From assembly GCA_937880545.1 (NCBI GenBank), contig CALFKA010000194.1, positions 1 through 12,422 of the forward strand: a stretch of 12,422 bases of DNA, in the 5' to 3' direction. The stretch comes from an uncultured Clostridia bacterium (GTDB lineage Bacteria > Bacillota > Clostridia > Peptostreptococcales > Acidaminobacteraceae). Under the pieces are notes generated by a model. That model saw nothing but the letters and a program-made list of their open reading frames with translations, had not been told where the DNA came from and searched no databases. Positions 1 through 6,381 of the stretch are shown in pieces; position 1 is the stretch's first letter; every line of letters starts with the position of its first letter. Position numbers and translations under genes: made by a program.

Positions 1-278
1 TGCTTTGGGTCCTCGCCATTATTTTCTTCCTCAAAGAAATCTTGCTTTTCTGGCTGGGGCTGTATGTCTATCGCAAGACCGATTCTGTCAGCAGCGCCAA
101 GTGGTATGGAAAAATCGTCACATTCCTACTGATGGCTGTCATGCTTGTTCTTCTTCTGTTTCAGAACATTCCGCAGGAACTCGTCACCACGCTCATCTCC
201 ATATGCATCGGTGCAGTGGTACTCACGTTCCTTCTCTATGTGAATTTCTTCCTGAAAAAACTGAAAATGGGCAAGTAG
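1..278 (+). CDS. CDP-alcohol phosphatidyltransferase family protein, C-terminal part (5' truncated)
   Basis: The reading frame is open from position 3 to the TAG at 276-278 and has no start of its own in the window, so this is the last 91 codons of a longer gene. It shows three strongly hydrophobic segments with short basic linkers. The part reading SAKWYGKIVTF matches the late conserved block of the CDP-alcohol phosphatidyltransferase family (PgsA, cardiolipin-synthase-like and PssA enzymes), where a KEI...PSxxGKxxT pattern precedes the final membrane helices. These integral membrane enzymes move a phosphatidyl group from CDP-diacylglycerol to an alcohol such as glycerol-3-phosphate. The catalytic DGxxAR...GxxxD motif lies upstream of the window, so the substrate cannot be assigned. 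A TTG at 42 could start a 78-residue ORF, but homology-like sequence continues upstream of it. The gene ends in the terminator at 297-332. Confidence 0.7.
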   Translation, partial: LWVLAIIFFLKEILLFWLGLYVYRKTDSVSSAKWYGKIVTFLLMAVMLVLLLFQNIPQELVTTLISICIGAVVLTFLLYVNFFLKKLKMGK

Positions 279-296
279 TTTTAAAACGAAAAGAAG

Positions 297-332
297 AAAC
301 ATCCTTCTCACCTGAGTAGGAAGGATGTTTTT
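297..332. terminator. Bidirectional rho-independent terminator
   Basis: A nine-base-pair stem, ACATCCTTC at 299-307 with GAAGGATGT at 320-328, closes a 12-base loop and is followed by a run of T to 332. On the other strand the stem is followed by a T-rich tract (complement of the purine-rich 281-298). It therefore suits both the plus-strand phosphatidyltransferase gene and the converging yebC gene. Confidence 0.85.
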
Positions 333-353
333 GTGGATCTATGCAAGGAATGT

Positions 354-1082
354 CTAACTGTCTTGGTCGGCTTCTTCCCAGTTACTGTAGACGTTTTGAA
401 CGTCGTCGTTGTCTTCCAGTGTGTCTAGGAGTCTGTGCATGTCCTTGACATCCGACTCATCCACCTTTTGAAGAGTCTTGGGAAGATAGCTAAGTTCTGC
501 AAGAGAAAAGCGATAGCCTTGTTCTTTGAGTGCATCCCGCACCTGCCCGAAGTCGCTGACGCTTGTATAGATTTCAAAGTGTGCTTCTTCTGTCGTGAAG
601 TCTTCGGCTCCAGCATCGAGCGCCTCAAGCATCACTGTGTCTTCATCCATCGAACGTTCTCTGTCAATGACAAGGACACCGACATGATCGAACATGTAGC
701 TGGCTGAACCACTTGTGCCTAGGTTTCCGCGGGCTTTCGTAAAAGCCGCTCGGACATCACCGGCTGTGCGATTGACATTGTCGGTGAGGCATTCCACCAG
801 GACGGCAACACCTCCCGGACCATAGCCCTCATAGCTGACTTCAAAGTAGTCTTCTTCACTGCCTTCGCCACTGCCTTTTTTGATAGCGCGCTCAATATTG
901 TCATTGGGCATATTGGCGGCTTTCGCCTTTTCAACCGCACTTAAGAGAGCTGCGTTGTACTCGGGGTCCGGTCCACCCTCTTTTACGGCAACGATGATCG
1001 AACGGGTGAGTTTGGTGAAGATGCCCGCTCGTTTGCTGTCTTGTTTTGCTTTTCTGTTTACAATGGTGCCAATGCGACCCAT
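354..1082 (-). CDS. yebC: YebC/PmpR family protein (TACO1-like)
   Basis: This 242-residue protein has the full YebC layout. The N-terminal domain contains NRKAKQDSKRAGIFTKLTR, followed by the MPNDNIERAIKKG block at about residue 58 and the YEGYGPGGVAVLVECLTDN block at about 84-103, then a C-terminal acidic region. YebC proteins were long annotated as transcriptional regulators (PmpR). Later work on YebC and mitochondrial TACO1 points to a ribosome-associated role in relieving stalling, for example on proline-rich stretches. The canonical HSKWxNIxHRK start is replaced by MGRIGTIVNRK, a variant I associate with Tissierellia-type Firmicutes. The ATG is preceded by AGGAGG with a six-base gap. The gene lies 30 bases downstream of the racemase gene and is probably cotranscribed with it. 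It ends before the bidirectional terminator. Confidence 0.95.
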   Translation of the reverse strand: MGRIGTIVNRKAKQDSKRAGIFTKLTRSIIVAVKEGGPDPEYNAALLSAVEKAKAANMPNDNIERAIKKGSGEGSEEDYFEVSYEGYGPGGVAVLVECLTDNVNRTAGDVRAAFTKARGNLGTSGSASYMFDHVGVLVIDRERSMDEDTVMLEALDAGAEDFTTEEAHFEIYTSVSDFGQVRDALKEQGYRFSLAELSYLPKTLQKVDESDVKDMHRLLDTLEDNDDVQNVYSNWEEADQDS

Positions 1083-1112
1083 AGGTCCTCCTGTCAGGCG
1101 AGATATTCTCTG

Positions 1113-2210
1113 TTAATCGAGCTGATGCACGATGGTGACATCGCTACTTTCGATGCAGTTGACGAGTGCCTGATAATTGGGGAGAAAACTCACTACATCT
1201 CCGACACTCAGTGGACTTGCGCAATCGGTGATATCGAGAATCAGGTGATCGGAACTTCCTCCCACGACAAGGATCGATTCATCCAGCGGAAACAGCGCGT
1301 CATGTGAGCCGATGTCTCTTTTTCCGATGGCGACAAGTGCGCGGGTACGCATGCCGATATCCGTATACTCTGGCGTATTGCCAAAGGCGTCTACGAAGAT
1401 CCTTCCGATCGGGTAGGATGGTTTGTCTTCCACCTCAATGATCTGTGCCTCTACGACATAGGTGTCCATCCGGAGTTTGTCAAAGGGAAGTTTCCAGATG
1501 GTGTTAAGATCTCTGCCAAGAAGGATACCTTCGCCAACGCGCAGATGGTTGATTCCCTCAGGGAGTGTGTCGTCTAGGAGCATGGGGAGAGTACTTGTGC
1601 CCCCGCCGGAGACGATCTCGAGTTCTCTTCCAATAGCTTTTTCGATTGATCGGGCGCGCTCAACCAACAGGCTGAGATTTGTCTTGTCAGGCACGATAGA
1701 GCCATAACAGCCAAGGTTAGTACCGATTCCCAGAAGACGCAGGTGCGGAAGTTCTTTTTCAATCCATACAGCTGTCTCGTGAAAGATCTGTGGATCGAAA
1801 ATTCCTTCCCGGAGGTCTCCAAGATCGTTCATCAGGATCACTTCGTGGATTTTCCCTTGTTTTGCCGCTTCTTCTTCGACGGCAGCCAGTGTGCCGGGAT
1901 CGGACTGCAGGCTGGCGTTGGCAAACTCCACTACTTTGGGGAGTTCCCACATCTGGGGAATACGAAGAAGAAGAATATGATCTTCCACTCCCATCTCTCT
2001 CATTCGCTCGATCGTCTTCATCCGCGAATCGGCGATAGAGGAGACACCCCCTCGTTTCATAGCCTCTGCGATCGCTTGATAAGAGTTGGAATAGTTGTCA
2101 CTGCTTTTGACGACGCCTGTAATGCGGACACCTTTTTTTGCCGCCAGATCACAGACGAAGCTCGCGTTGTGTTCGATCCGGCTGAGATGGACGGTCATTT
2201 TGGGATACAT
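1113..2210 (-). CDS. Alanine/ornithine racemase family PLP-dependent enzyme
   Basis: This 365-residue protein is a fold-type III PLP enzyme with the alanine racemase N-terminal barrel followed by a C-terminal beta domain. The start (MYPKMTVHLSRIEHNA) is typical of the ornithine racemase (Orr) branch. K35 in TGVVKSSDN is the likely PLP Schiff-base lysine. The ADSRMKTIERM block follows at about residue 60, and the glycine-rich SGGGTSTLP stretch is the expected phosphate-binding loop. Family members interconvert L- and D-amino acids in the cytoplasm. Orr itself makes D-ornithine for ornithine fermentation. No ornithine aminomutase genes or dedicated cell-wall genes lie nearby, so the substrate is undetermined: alanine, ornithine, lysine or serine are all possible. 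The ATG has a good AGGAGA site upstream. The gene starts the minus-strand operon with yebC and is read from the promoter at 2233-2241. Confidence 0.85.
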   Translation of the reverse strand: MYPKMTVHLSRIEHNASFVCDLAAKKGVRITGVVKSSDNYSNSYQAIAEAMKRGGVSSIADSRMKTIERMREMGVEDHILLLRIPQMWELPKVVEFANASLQSDPGTLAAVEEEAAKQGKIHEVILMNDLGDLREGIFDPQIFHETAVWIEKELPHLRLLGIGTNLGCYGSIVPDKTNLSLLVERARSIEKAIGRELEIVSGGGTSTLPMLLDDTLPEGINHLRVGEGILLGRDLNTIWKLPFDKLRMDTYVVEAQIIEVEDKPSYPIGRIFVDAFGNTPEYTDIGMRTRALVAIGKRDIGSHDALFPLDESILVVGGSSDHLILDITDCASPLSVGDVVSFLPNYQALVNCIESSDVTIVHQLD

Positions 2211-2232
2211 AGATATTCTCCTGTTTTCTTTT

Positions 2233-2241
2233 ATTGTATCA
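2233..2241 (-). promoter_or_regulatory. Extended -10 promoter for the racemase-yebC operon
   Basis: On the minus strand the bases read TGATACAAT, an extended -10 element (TGnTACAAT) at 2241-2233. The predicted start near 2226 gives a leader of about 15 bases before the ATG at 2210, and that leader contains AGGAGA. No good -35 is present at the expected spacing, which is acceptable for extended -10 promoters. This is a motif match only. Confidence 0.5.
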
Positions 2242-2247
2242 CTTTTC

Positions 2248-2276
2248 TTGAGGAGGGTGACGTCCTTTGCTACAAT
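2248..2276 (+). promoter_or_regulatory. SigA-type promoter for the ydcF-comEB gene run
   Basis: TTGAGG at 2248-2253 and TACAAT at 2271-2276 are separated by 17 bases, and TG at 2268-2269 adds an extended -10. The predicted start near 2283 leaves only about 12 bases before the ATG at 2295, containing AGGTGAT as ribosome binding site. It is divergent from, and its upstream part faces, the racemase promoter. Confidence 0.55.
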
Positions 2277-2294
2277 AGGTCCAGGTGATAAACT

Positions 2295-2870
2295 ATGAAA
2301 TCAATAATCAAACGCCTTATCATCCTCGGTGTGCTCGGTGTCTTGCTGATGCAGGGTCTGATTGCTTCGGGTTGGGTATTCCCTCCGCAAGGGAACGCAA
2401 AATACGTGCTTGTTTTGGGGGCCAAGATCGAGGGAGATGAGCCTTCTCCGCTACTGTCAAATCGTATTCGCGCAGCGCAGAATTATCTGGAGTTGCATCC
2501 GCTCTCCATCGCTGTGCTCTGTGGTGGTGTTGGAAAAGGCGAAATGTACAGCGAAGCATACGTGATGAAAAAGACCCTCCTTCAGGCGGGGATTGATGAA
2601 GAAAGGCTGCTCCTCGAAGAGACCTCCGTGAATACCTGGACTAACCTGAAGAACGCTCTTGCATTGATTGAAGAGAAGGAAGGCAGAAGACCTGAGGAAG
2701 TCATGGTCTCTACCAGTGATTACCATGCATTTCGCGTAGGTTTCCTGGCAAAGAGGCTGGGTATCCTGGCCTATCCTTTGACGTCCAAGACACCGGTGTC
2801 AACCATTCCCAGAGACTTCACCCGAGAAATGCTCGCGATCGTCAAATCATTCTTTTTTGATAAGGATTAA
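2295..2870 (+). CDS. YdcF/SanA-type DUF218 membrane-anchored protein
   Basis: This 191-residue protein starts with one hydrophobic segment (residues 7-26), which probably anchors it in the membrane with the rest outside. The globular part has all the DUF218 landmarks: VLVLGAKI at 38-45 with PSPLLSNRIRAA at 50-61, CGGVGKGE at 76-83 followed by SEA, EETSVNTW at 108-115, and TSDYHAFR at 140-147. Relatives include E. coli YdcF, SanA and ElyC, linked to envelope and cell-wall precursor functions; the precise reaction is not established. It opens a tight run in which the next gene starts two bases after its stop. The ATG follows the promoter at 2248-2276 with a very short leader. Confidence 0.85.
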   Translation: MKSIIKRLIILGVLGVLLMQGLIASGWVFPPQGNAKYVLVLGAKIEGDEPSPLLSNRIRAAQNYLELHPLSIAVLCGGVGKGEMYSEAYVMKKTLLQAGIDEERLLLEETSVNTWTNLKNALALIEEKEGRRPEEVMVSTSDYHAFRVGFLAKRLGILAYPLTSKTPVSTIPRDFTREMLAIVKSFFFDKD

Positions 2871-2872
2871 AT

Positions 2873-3208
2873 ATGAAAAAACTACTTGTAAAGGTTGTAG
2901 ATTTTCTAGTGGCTGCAGTGATTTTGGCTGTTCCCGGTGTGGTGATCACCTTGATCCTCTCGCCGGTGCTGGATAAACCCCTAAAGAAATTATTTGATAC
3001 AACCGGCGTCATTTACCTGGTACTTGCCCTTCTCATCCTCGTGATGGGCAAGAAGGTTCGAAAACAAGTAAAAGAAAATATTCTTGAAAAAGCTAAATCA
3101 GCTTCTGCTGCCAGAAGAAAGATACTGGAGCTTTTCATGAACTGTGATGGCGTCGTGCTTACAGCAGCAGCCGGTTTATCGATTATGCTGATACCGGTCT
3201 TTTTATAG
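2873..3208 (+). CDS. Small membrane protein of unknown function
   Basis: I do not recognise this 111-residue protein. It has three hydrophobic segments at about residues 8-29, 44-58 and 90-110. A strongly basic, helix-prone stretch (about 60-86, with KKVRKQVKEN and SAARRK) lies between the second and third and probably faces the cytoplasm. A single cysteine is present in MNCDG near residue 90. Its start lies two bases after the ydcF stop, with AAGGA inside the end of that gene as ribosome binding site, and it is followed eight bases later by comEB, so it is almost certainly cotranscribed. No catalytic motif is visible. Confidence 0.7.
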   Translation: MKKLLVKVVDFLVAAVILAVPGVVITLILSPVLDKPLKKLFDTTGVIYLVLALLILVMGKKVRKQVKENILEKAKSASAARRKILELFMNCDGVVLTAAAGLSIMLIPVFL

Positions 3209-3216
3209 GAGGAGAG

Positions 3217-3702
3217 ATGGAGAGGACCTACACATATGTCAAATCGGGGGAGCCCAATATCCGAAAAGGCTGGGATCATTATTTTATGGAACTGGCACAT
3301 CTTGCCGCTTCCAGAAGCACCTGTTCGCGAGCGCATGTCGGAGCAGTCGTGGTCAACCGAGAGCATCGCATCGTAGCCACCGGTTATAATGGAAGTGTGG
3401 GGAAGAAAACCCCTCACTGTGATGATATTGGTCATGCCATGCGAGATGGGCACTGCATCGCCACACAGCATGCAGAACTCAACTGTATCAGTTACTGCGC
3501 AAAGGAGGGGATTGCCCTCGGAGGTGCCAGCATTTATGTAACACACTTCCCCTGTCTGCACTGCACAAAGGCCCTGATTCAGTCCGGTATCAAGGCTATC
3601 TACTATGACGAGGCCTATAGAGTCGATGATTTTGCCCTGCATCTTTTAGAAATCAATGGGATCGAATGTATCCAGGTGTCTCCGGAGGGTCGCCGTGGGT
3701 GA
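3217..3702 (+). CDS. comEB: dCMP deaminase (ComEB type)
   Basis: This 161-residue cytidine/deoxycytidylate deaminase converts dCMP to dUMP, the precursor for thymidylate synthase, in the cytoplasm. It carries the zinc site: H85-A-E87, with E87 the proton-shuttling glutamate, and the P112-C-L-H-C116 pair of zinc cysteines. Earlier landmarks are the CSRAHVGAVVV strand at 36-46 and the nucleotide-binding GYNGS at 56-60. The family usually begins near WDEYF; here WDHYF starts at residue 19, so the first 18 residues are a short extension. The start is supported by AGGAGGAGAG immediately before the ATG. The bacillary name comEB refers to the homolog in the competence operon, but no comEA or comEC is adjacent. 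The next gene overlaps its stop by eight bases. Confidence 0.95.
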   Translation: MERTYTYVKSGEPNIRKGWDHYFMELAHLAASRSTCSRAHVGAVVVNREHRIVATGYNGSVGKKTPHCDDIGHAMRDGHCIATQHAELNCISYCAKEGIALGGASIYVTHFPCLHCTKALIQSGIKAIYYDEAYRVDDFALHLLEINGIECIQVSPEGRRG

Positions 3703-4018
3703 TTCAATCCTCTCTACGATCTCGTTAGGATTTTGGATACTTTGGGGTATTGTCTTTGTGGTCCTTGTGGCTCTTGTATCTTCTGTGATCCGCAGAAATC
3801 TAAAAACACGGAGGGCGCCGATAATACAAGTTCGGGCACGCCTTGTAAGCATAGAGAAACCGAAGGGAGCCCTTTCTCCTTCTCGGGGGAAATTCTTAGA
3901 TGAAGAGGGCAAGAGTCTACTTCTTTTCATTGATCGAAGTAAGAGTGCTTCGCTCATTGAAGGGCAGGAAGGACTTCTTACGTACAAAGGAAACACGTAT
4001 ATTTCTCTGCAGCGGTGA
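3695..4018 (+). CDS. DUF2500-like single-pass membrane protein
   Basis: The frame can be read from 3656, but the best start is the GTG at 3695. It has GGAGGG at 3684-3689 before it and overlaps the comEB stop by eight bases, which suggests translational coupling. The product is then 107 residues. A membrane helix covers about residues 10-32, followed by a basic stop-transfer run (RRNLKTRR). The rest is a small beta-rich domain starting RAPIIQVRARLVS and ending EGQEGLLTYKGNTYISLQR. That end matches the usual close of DUF2500 (YhhM-like) proteins, where a GxxGxLxYxGxRxxxF pattern follows an alternating-strand domain. The function of the family is unknown. The assignment rests on pattern recall, not a search. 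Confidence 0.65.
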   Translation: MGDSILSTISLGFWILWGIVFVVLVALVSSVIRRNLKTRRAPIIQVRARLVSIEKPKGALSPSRGKFLDEEGKSLLLFIDRSKSASLIEGQEGLLTYKGNTYISLQR

Positions 4019-4071
4019 AGTGTGTGGTTTAACTATTCTATATAGGGAATAAAACGGATAAGGAGAAATGC

Positions 4072-4509
4072 ATGGAATGGAAAATCGTGCCGTTTGCCCA
4101 ACTCAGCACAGATGAGTTATACGATATGATGAAACTCCGTTTTGACATCTTCGTCCTGGAACAGCGGTGTTTTTATCAGGAGTTTGACGGAAGAGATAAG
4201 GCAGGGGCACATCTTATCCTGAAAGATGAAGAGAAGATCGTCGGCACAGCCCGCATACTGGAAGAGCCCGATCGCATCTACATGGGAAGGATTGTCCTAT
4301 TGCCGGAGTACCGCTCAAAGGGGCTTGGCAAGGAGATGCTTGAGAGAGTCTTTGTGTATATCCGGGAGCATTTCCCTGAAAAAGAAGTGGAATTACAGGC
4401 GCAAACGTACCTGCGCGGGTTTTATGAGTCTCTTGGCTTTGAAACAACGTCACCTTACTACATGGATGAAGGCATTGAACACGTAGACATGAAGTGGAGG
4501 AGAGCATGA
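4072..4509 (+). CDS. elaA: ElaA-type GNAT N-acetyltransferase
   Basis: This 145-residue protein matches the ElaA subgroup of GNAT acetyltransferases. The N-terminal LYDMMKLRFDIFVLEQRCFYQEFDGRD block (residues 16-42) corresponds to the LRxxVFVVEQxCxYxExDGxD signature. H47 follows as expected, and R81-S-K-G-L-G86 is the acetyl-CoA pyrophosphate-binding loop. The C-terminal AQTYLRGFYESLGF and DEGIEHVDM complete the family pattern. It presumably transfers an acetyl group from acetyl-CoA to an unknown amine. The ATG at 4072 has AGGAG at 4061-4065; an ATG at 4068 is out of frame. There are 53 bases between it and the gene upstream, with no convincing promoter or terminator, so it may belong to the same transcript. 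Its stop overlaps the next start as ATGA. Confidence 0.88.
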   Translation: MEWKIVPFAQLSTDELYDMMKLRFDIFVLEQRCFYQEFDGRDKAGAHLILKDEEKIVGTARILEEPDRIYMGRIVLLPEYRSKGLGKEMLERVFVYIREHFPEKEVELQAQTYLRGFYESLGFETTSPYYMDEGIEHVDMKWRRA

Positions 4510-4718
4510 AAGAGAAAGAACACATTACCTCGTCAGTTGACATCGTCGATCATGAAGAGAAAACCATAGCAGATGCAAAAGACTATGTCACCCACGAAGG
4601 GAATCTGAAAGAGAAAAGCGAAGAAGTCAGCGATACGATGAAACAGCAGTCAAAACAAGTTTCAGCCGAAATTCATCGCAGCAATTTTGCAGAAGAACTT
4701 CAGGATAAGGGCTGCTAA
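4506..4718 (+). CDS. Small acidic hydrophilic protein, unknown
   Basis: This is a 70-residue protein starting at the ATG at 4506, which overlaps the elaA stop in an ATGA arrangement and has GGAGG at 4496-4500. A GTG at 4494 would lengthen it by four residues but would lie upstream of that ribosome binding site. The sequence is rich in Glu, Lys, Ser and Asp with no hydrophobic core, is probably helical or disordered, and ends in a C-terminal Cys (DKGC). I do not recognise a family. The coupling to elaA and the terminator overlapping its stop codon support it being a real last gene of the run. Confidence 0.6.
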   Translation: MKEKEHITSSVDIVDHEEKTIADAKDYVTHEGNLKEKSEEVSDTMKQQSKQVSAEIHRSNFAEELQDKGC

Positions 4719-4731
4719 AGCCCTTTTTTTT
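4707..4731 (+). terminator. Rho-independent terminator overlapping a stop codon
   Basis: AAGGGCT at 4707-4713 pairs with AGCCCTT at 4719-4725 around a five-base loop, followed by eight T to 4731. The TAA of the 70-residue gene (4716-4718) lies in the loop. It ends the run that starts at 2295 and sits only 12 bases before the next start codon. Confidence 0.85.
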
Positions 4732-4743
4732 CATGGAGAAGAA

Positions 4744-5523
4744 ATGAAAACCGTCCTCCTATTGTTCGTGACGTTCCTGATGATAACTCAGCCGGTGATG
4801 GCTGCAACGGGAAGTATTTTACTTCTGGAACCCGGTATGACAGAAGAAGATCAGGCACAGCTGCGAAAAACCATGCGCATTCCCGAGAGCGCCGTTCAGA
4901 CTGAAATCATCGAATCCAGACAGATCAGAGCATTCTATCTGGAGAAGAGGTCGAGCGGAAGACTCAATCTCCAGGTCGTCGGCTACAATACTCTCGAAAC
5001 GGCAAAGATCAAGCGGCTTTTGGAGCGCGCCGGTACGAAGAACGTGCTTATCAGAATTGAACCGGGAGAGGGCTTTACAGATATCGATGCACTTGATGGT
5101 GCTGTGCAGGCGATGGAGAGTATCGGAGCGCCCCTCGATGAGGAGTTAATCCTCCTGGCAAGAGAAGAAAATCTCATGCGCTCTTTTTCGACGGAAACAG
5201 ATAGTGTTTTTGAAAACCTCGAAGAAAGGGTACAAAAAAGAGCACAGGAGTTAAAAAGAGAACTTCTACCCGAAGAGATCAAAGAGATCTATGATGACAT
5301 TGTCAGCGGGAGAGACTTCCTGTTTCCTGAAGATCTTCGTGATCGCCTCACCGATTGGATGGAGCGCGCACAGGATTCATTGAATATTAAGAATAAAGCA
5401 GATCATTGGCTTAATAAAATCAAAGAAGGAAAATGGGTGCAGGATATCCGGAATTTCTTTGGGAATATTCTGGAGAATCTGTTGCATCGGATAAGGGGGC
5501 ATCATGGATTGGAGAGGACGTAG
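4744..5523 (+). CDS. Secreted DUF1002-like protein
   Basis: The ATG at 4744 gives 259 residues beginning with a clear signal peptide: K2, a hydrophobic core at 4-15 and a likely cleavage after V-M-A at residue 20. A longer frame from 4687 runs through the upstream terminator and would bury the signal, so I reject it. After the signal comes a domain with SILLLEPGMTEEDQAQLR, then YNTLETAKIKRLLERAGTKN and a following DIDALDGAVQAME. This order resembles DUF1002 proteins such as Bacillus YpuA (LGADLS..., a TAGVKDA-type block, TGIIKAYE), although it is divergent. The second half (about 130-259) is helical and highly charged, with a possible coiled coil. The role is unknown, probably at the cell surface. 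It overlaps the ypfJ start by 20 bases. Confidence 0.65.
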   Translation: MKTVLLLFVTFLMITQPVMAATGSILLLEPGMTEEDQAQLRKTMRIPESAVQTEIIESRQIRAFYLEKRSSGRLNLQVVGYNTLETAKIKRLLERAGTKNVLIRIEPGEGFTDIDALDGAVQAMESIGAPLDEELILLAREENLMRSFSTETDSVFENLEERVQKRAQELKRELLPEEIKEIYDDIVSGRDFLFPEDLRDRLTDWMERAQDSLNIKNKADHWLNKIKEGKWVQDIRNFFGNILENLLHRIRGHHGLERT

Positions 5524-6381
5524 AACCAGTTCCAACGTAGATGATAGGCGCTCTCAGCGCACGTCGCGCCCGGGAGGTTTTGGCGGTGGCTCGCCCAGGG
5601 GCGGAATGGGTCTTCCCTTTCCTGTCTCCGGCAAGATGCTCGTCATCCTCGTGATTCTGGCTGTACTGTACGGAGCTTTCGGAGGAGGGCTCACGAATAT
5701 GTTCAGTGCCGATCAGCCGGCGACGACGCCGGCAACCGACGATGATGGTGTGTTTGCAAGCACCGTGCTTGCCATGACAGAGGATGTCTGGCGAGAGGTG
5801 TTTTCTGCGGAAGGCTCTCGTTATGAAGACCCGAAGATGGTGCTCTTCAGTGGAGCGACCGAGTCAGGGTGTGGCTTTGCCAGTGCCCAAATGGTCCCTT
5901 CTACTGTCCCGGGGATAAGACGATTTACATCGATCTGACTTTCTTTCAGGAATTGGCTGAGAAGTTTGGAGCCCCCGGAGAATATGCCAGAGCCTATGTC
6001 ATAGCCCATGAAGTAGGCCATCATATTCAGAACCTCTTAGGAATCACTGATGAGATGGCCATGCTGCGCGAGCGTGTATCCCAACAGGAATACAACCAAT
6101 ACTCGGTTCGACTTGAACTGCAGGCAGACTATCTCGCCGGCGTATTTACTCACTATATTCAAAATGAAGGGATCCTTGAAGAGGGAGATGTGGAAGCTGC
6201 CATGAACGCTGCCAATGCGATAGGCGACGACCGCATCCAGAGAGAAACACAGGGGCGTGTCTCACCGGACTCCTTCACGCATGGAACGAGTGAGCAGCGT
6301 ATGCGCTGGTTCTTGAAGGGATTCAAATCCGGCGACCTTAGCGACGGTGATACCTTCAGTATCCCCTATAGAGATCTATAA
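5504..6381 (+). pseudogene. ypfJ: YpfJ-type neutral zinc metallopeptidase, interrupted by a one-base frameshift
   Basis: Two frames together make one complete member of the YpfJ/KPN_02809 putative neutral zinc metallopeptidase family. The first part (ATG at 5504, preceded by AAGGGGG) has a Gly-rich, basic cytoplasmic N-terminus, a membrane helix at residues 44-60 and the block GATESGCGFASAQM. The second part continues in another frame from 5893 with GPFYCPGDKTIYIDLTFF, the zinc-binding helix AHEVGHHIQ (HExxH at 6007-6021) and the later LELQADYLAGVF with its probable third ligand Glu. The family joins CGFA..xx and GPFYCP directly, so one G appears to be missing in ATGGTCCC near 5893. Unshifted, the first frame stops at 5938 and lacks the active site. 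The rest of the protein is well conserved, which points to a recent mutation or an assembly error. It overlaps the upstream gene and is probably cotranscribed with it. Confidence 0.9.

Noticed and set aside
1743..2288. Long plus-strand ORF of 181 codons opposite the racemase gene
   Set aside because: It lies antisense to a well-supported gene, has no recognisable domain or ribosome binding site, and is a typical shadow of codon usage on the other strand.
3013..3642. Minus-strand ORF of 209 codons opposite the membrane protein and comEB
   Set aside because: It is antisense to two genes with clear family motifs and ribosome binding sites, with no domain of its own.
3656..3694. Upstream start of the DUF2500-like gene at 3656
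   Set aside because: The extra 13 residues lie wholly inside comEB with no ribosome binding site. The GTG at 3695 has GGAGGG correctly placed.
4019..4071. Possible promoter or terminator between the DUF2500-like gene and elaA
   Set aside because: The AT-rich TATATA has no convincing -35 at the proper spacing, and the small inverted repeat ATTC/GAAT lacks a stable stem or T tract.
4687..4743. Upstream start of the DUF1002-like gene at 4687
   Set aside because: It would run through the terminator and place 19 residues in front of a normal signal peptide. The ATG at 4744 fits better.
5888..5896. Programmed -1 ribosomal frameshift joining the two ypfJ frames
   Set aside because: The bases CAAATGGTC do not form an X XXY YYZ slippery heptamer, and I see no strong stimulatory structure or internal Shine-Dalgarno at the right distance. 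The family is not known to use frameshifting.
5869..6381. An independent short metallopeptidase gene starting at the GTG at 5869
   Set aside because: Its first eight residues (MWLCQCPN) are the out-of-frame reading of the upstream block, there is no ribosome binding site, and the family sequence joins the two frames. A frameshifted single gene explains it better.
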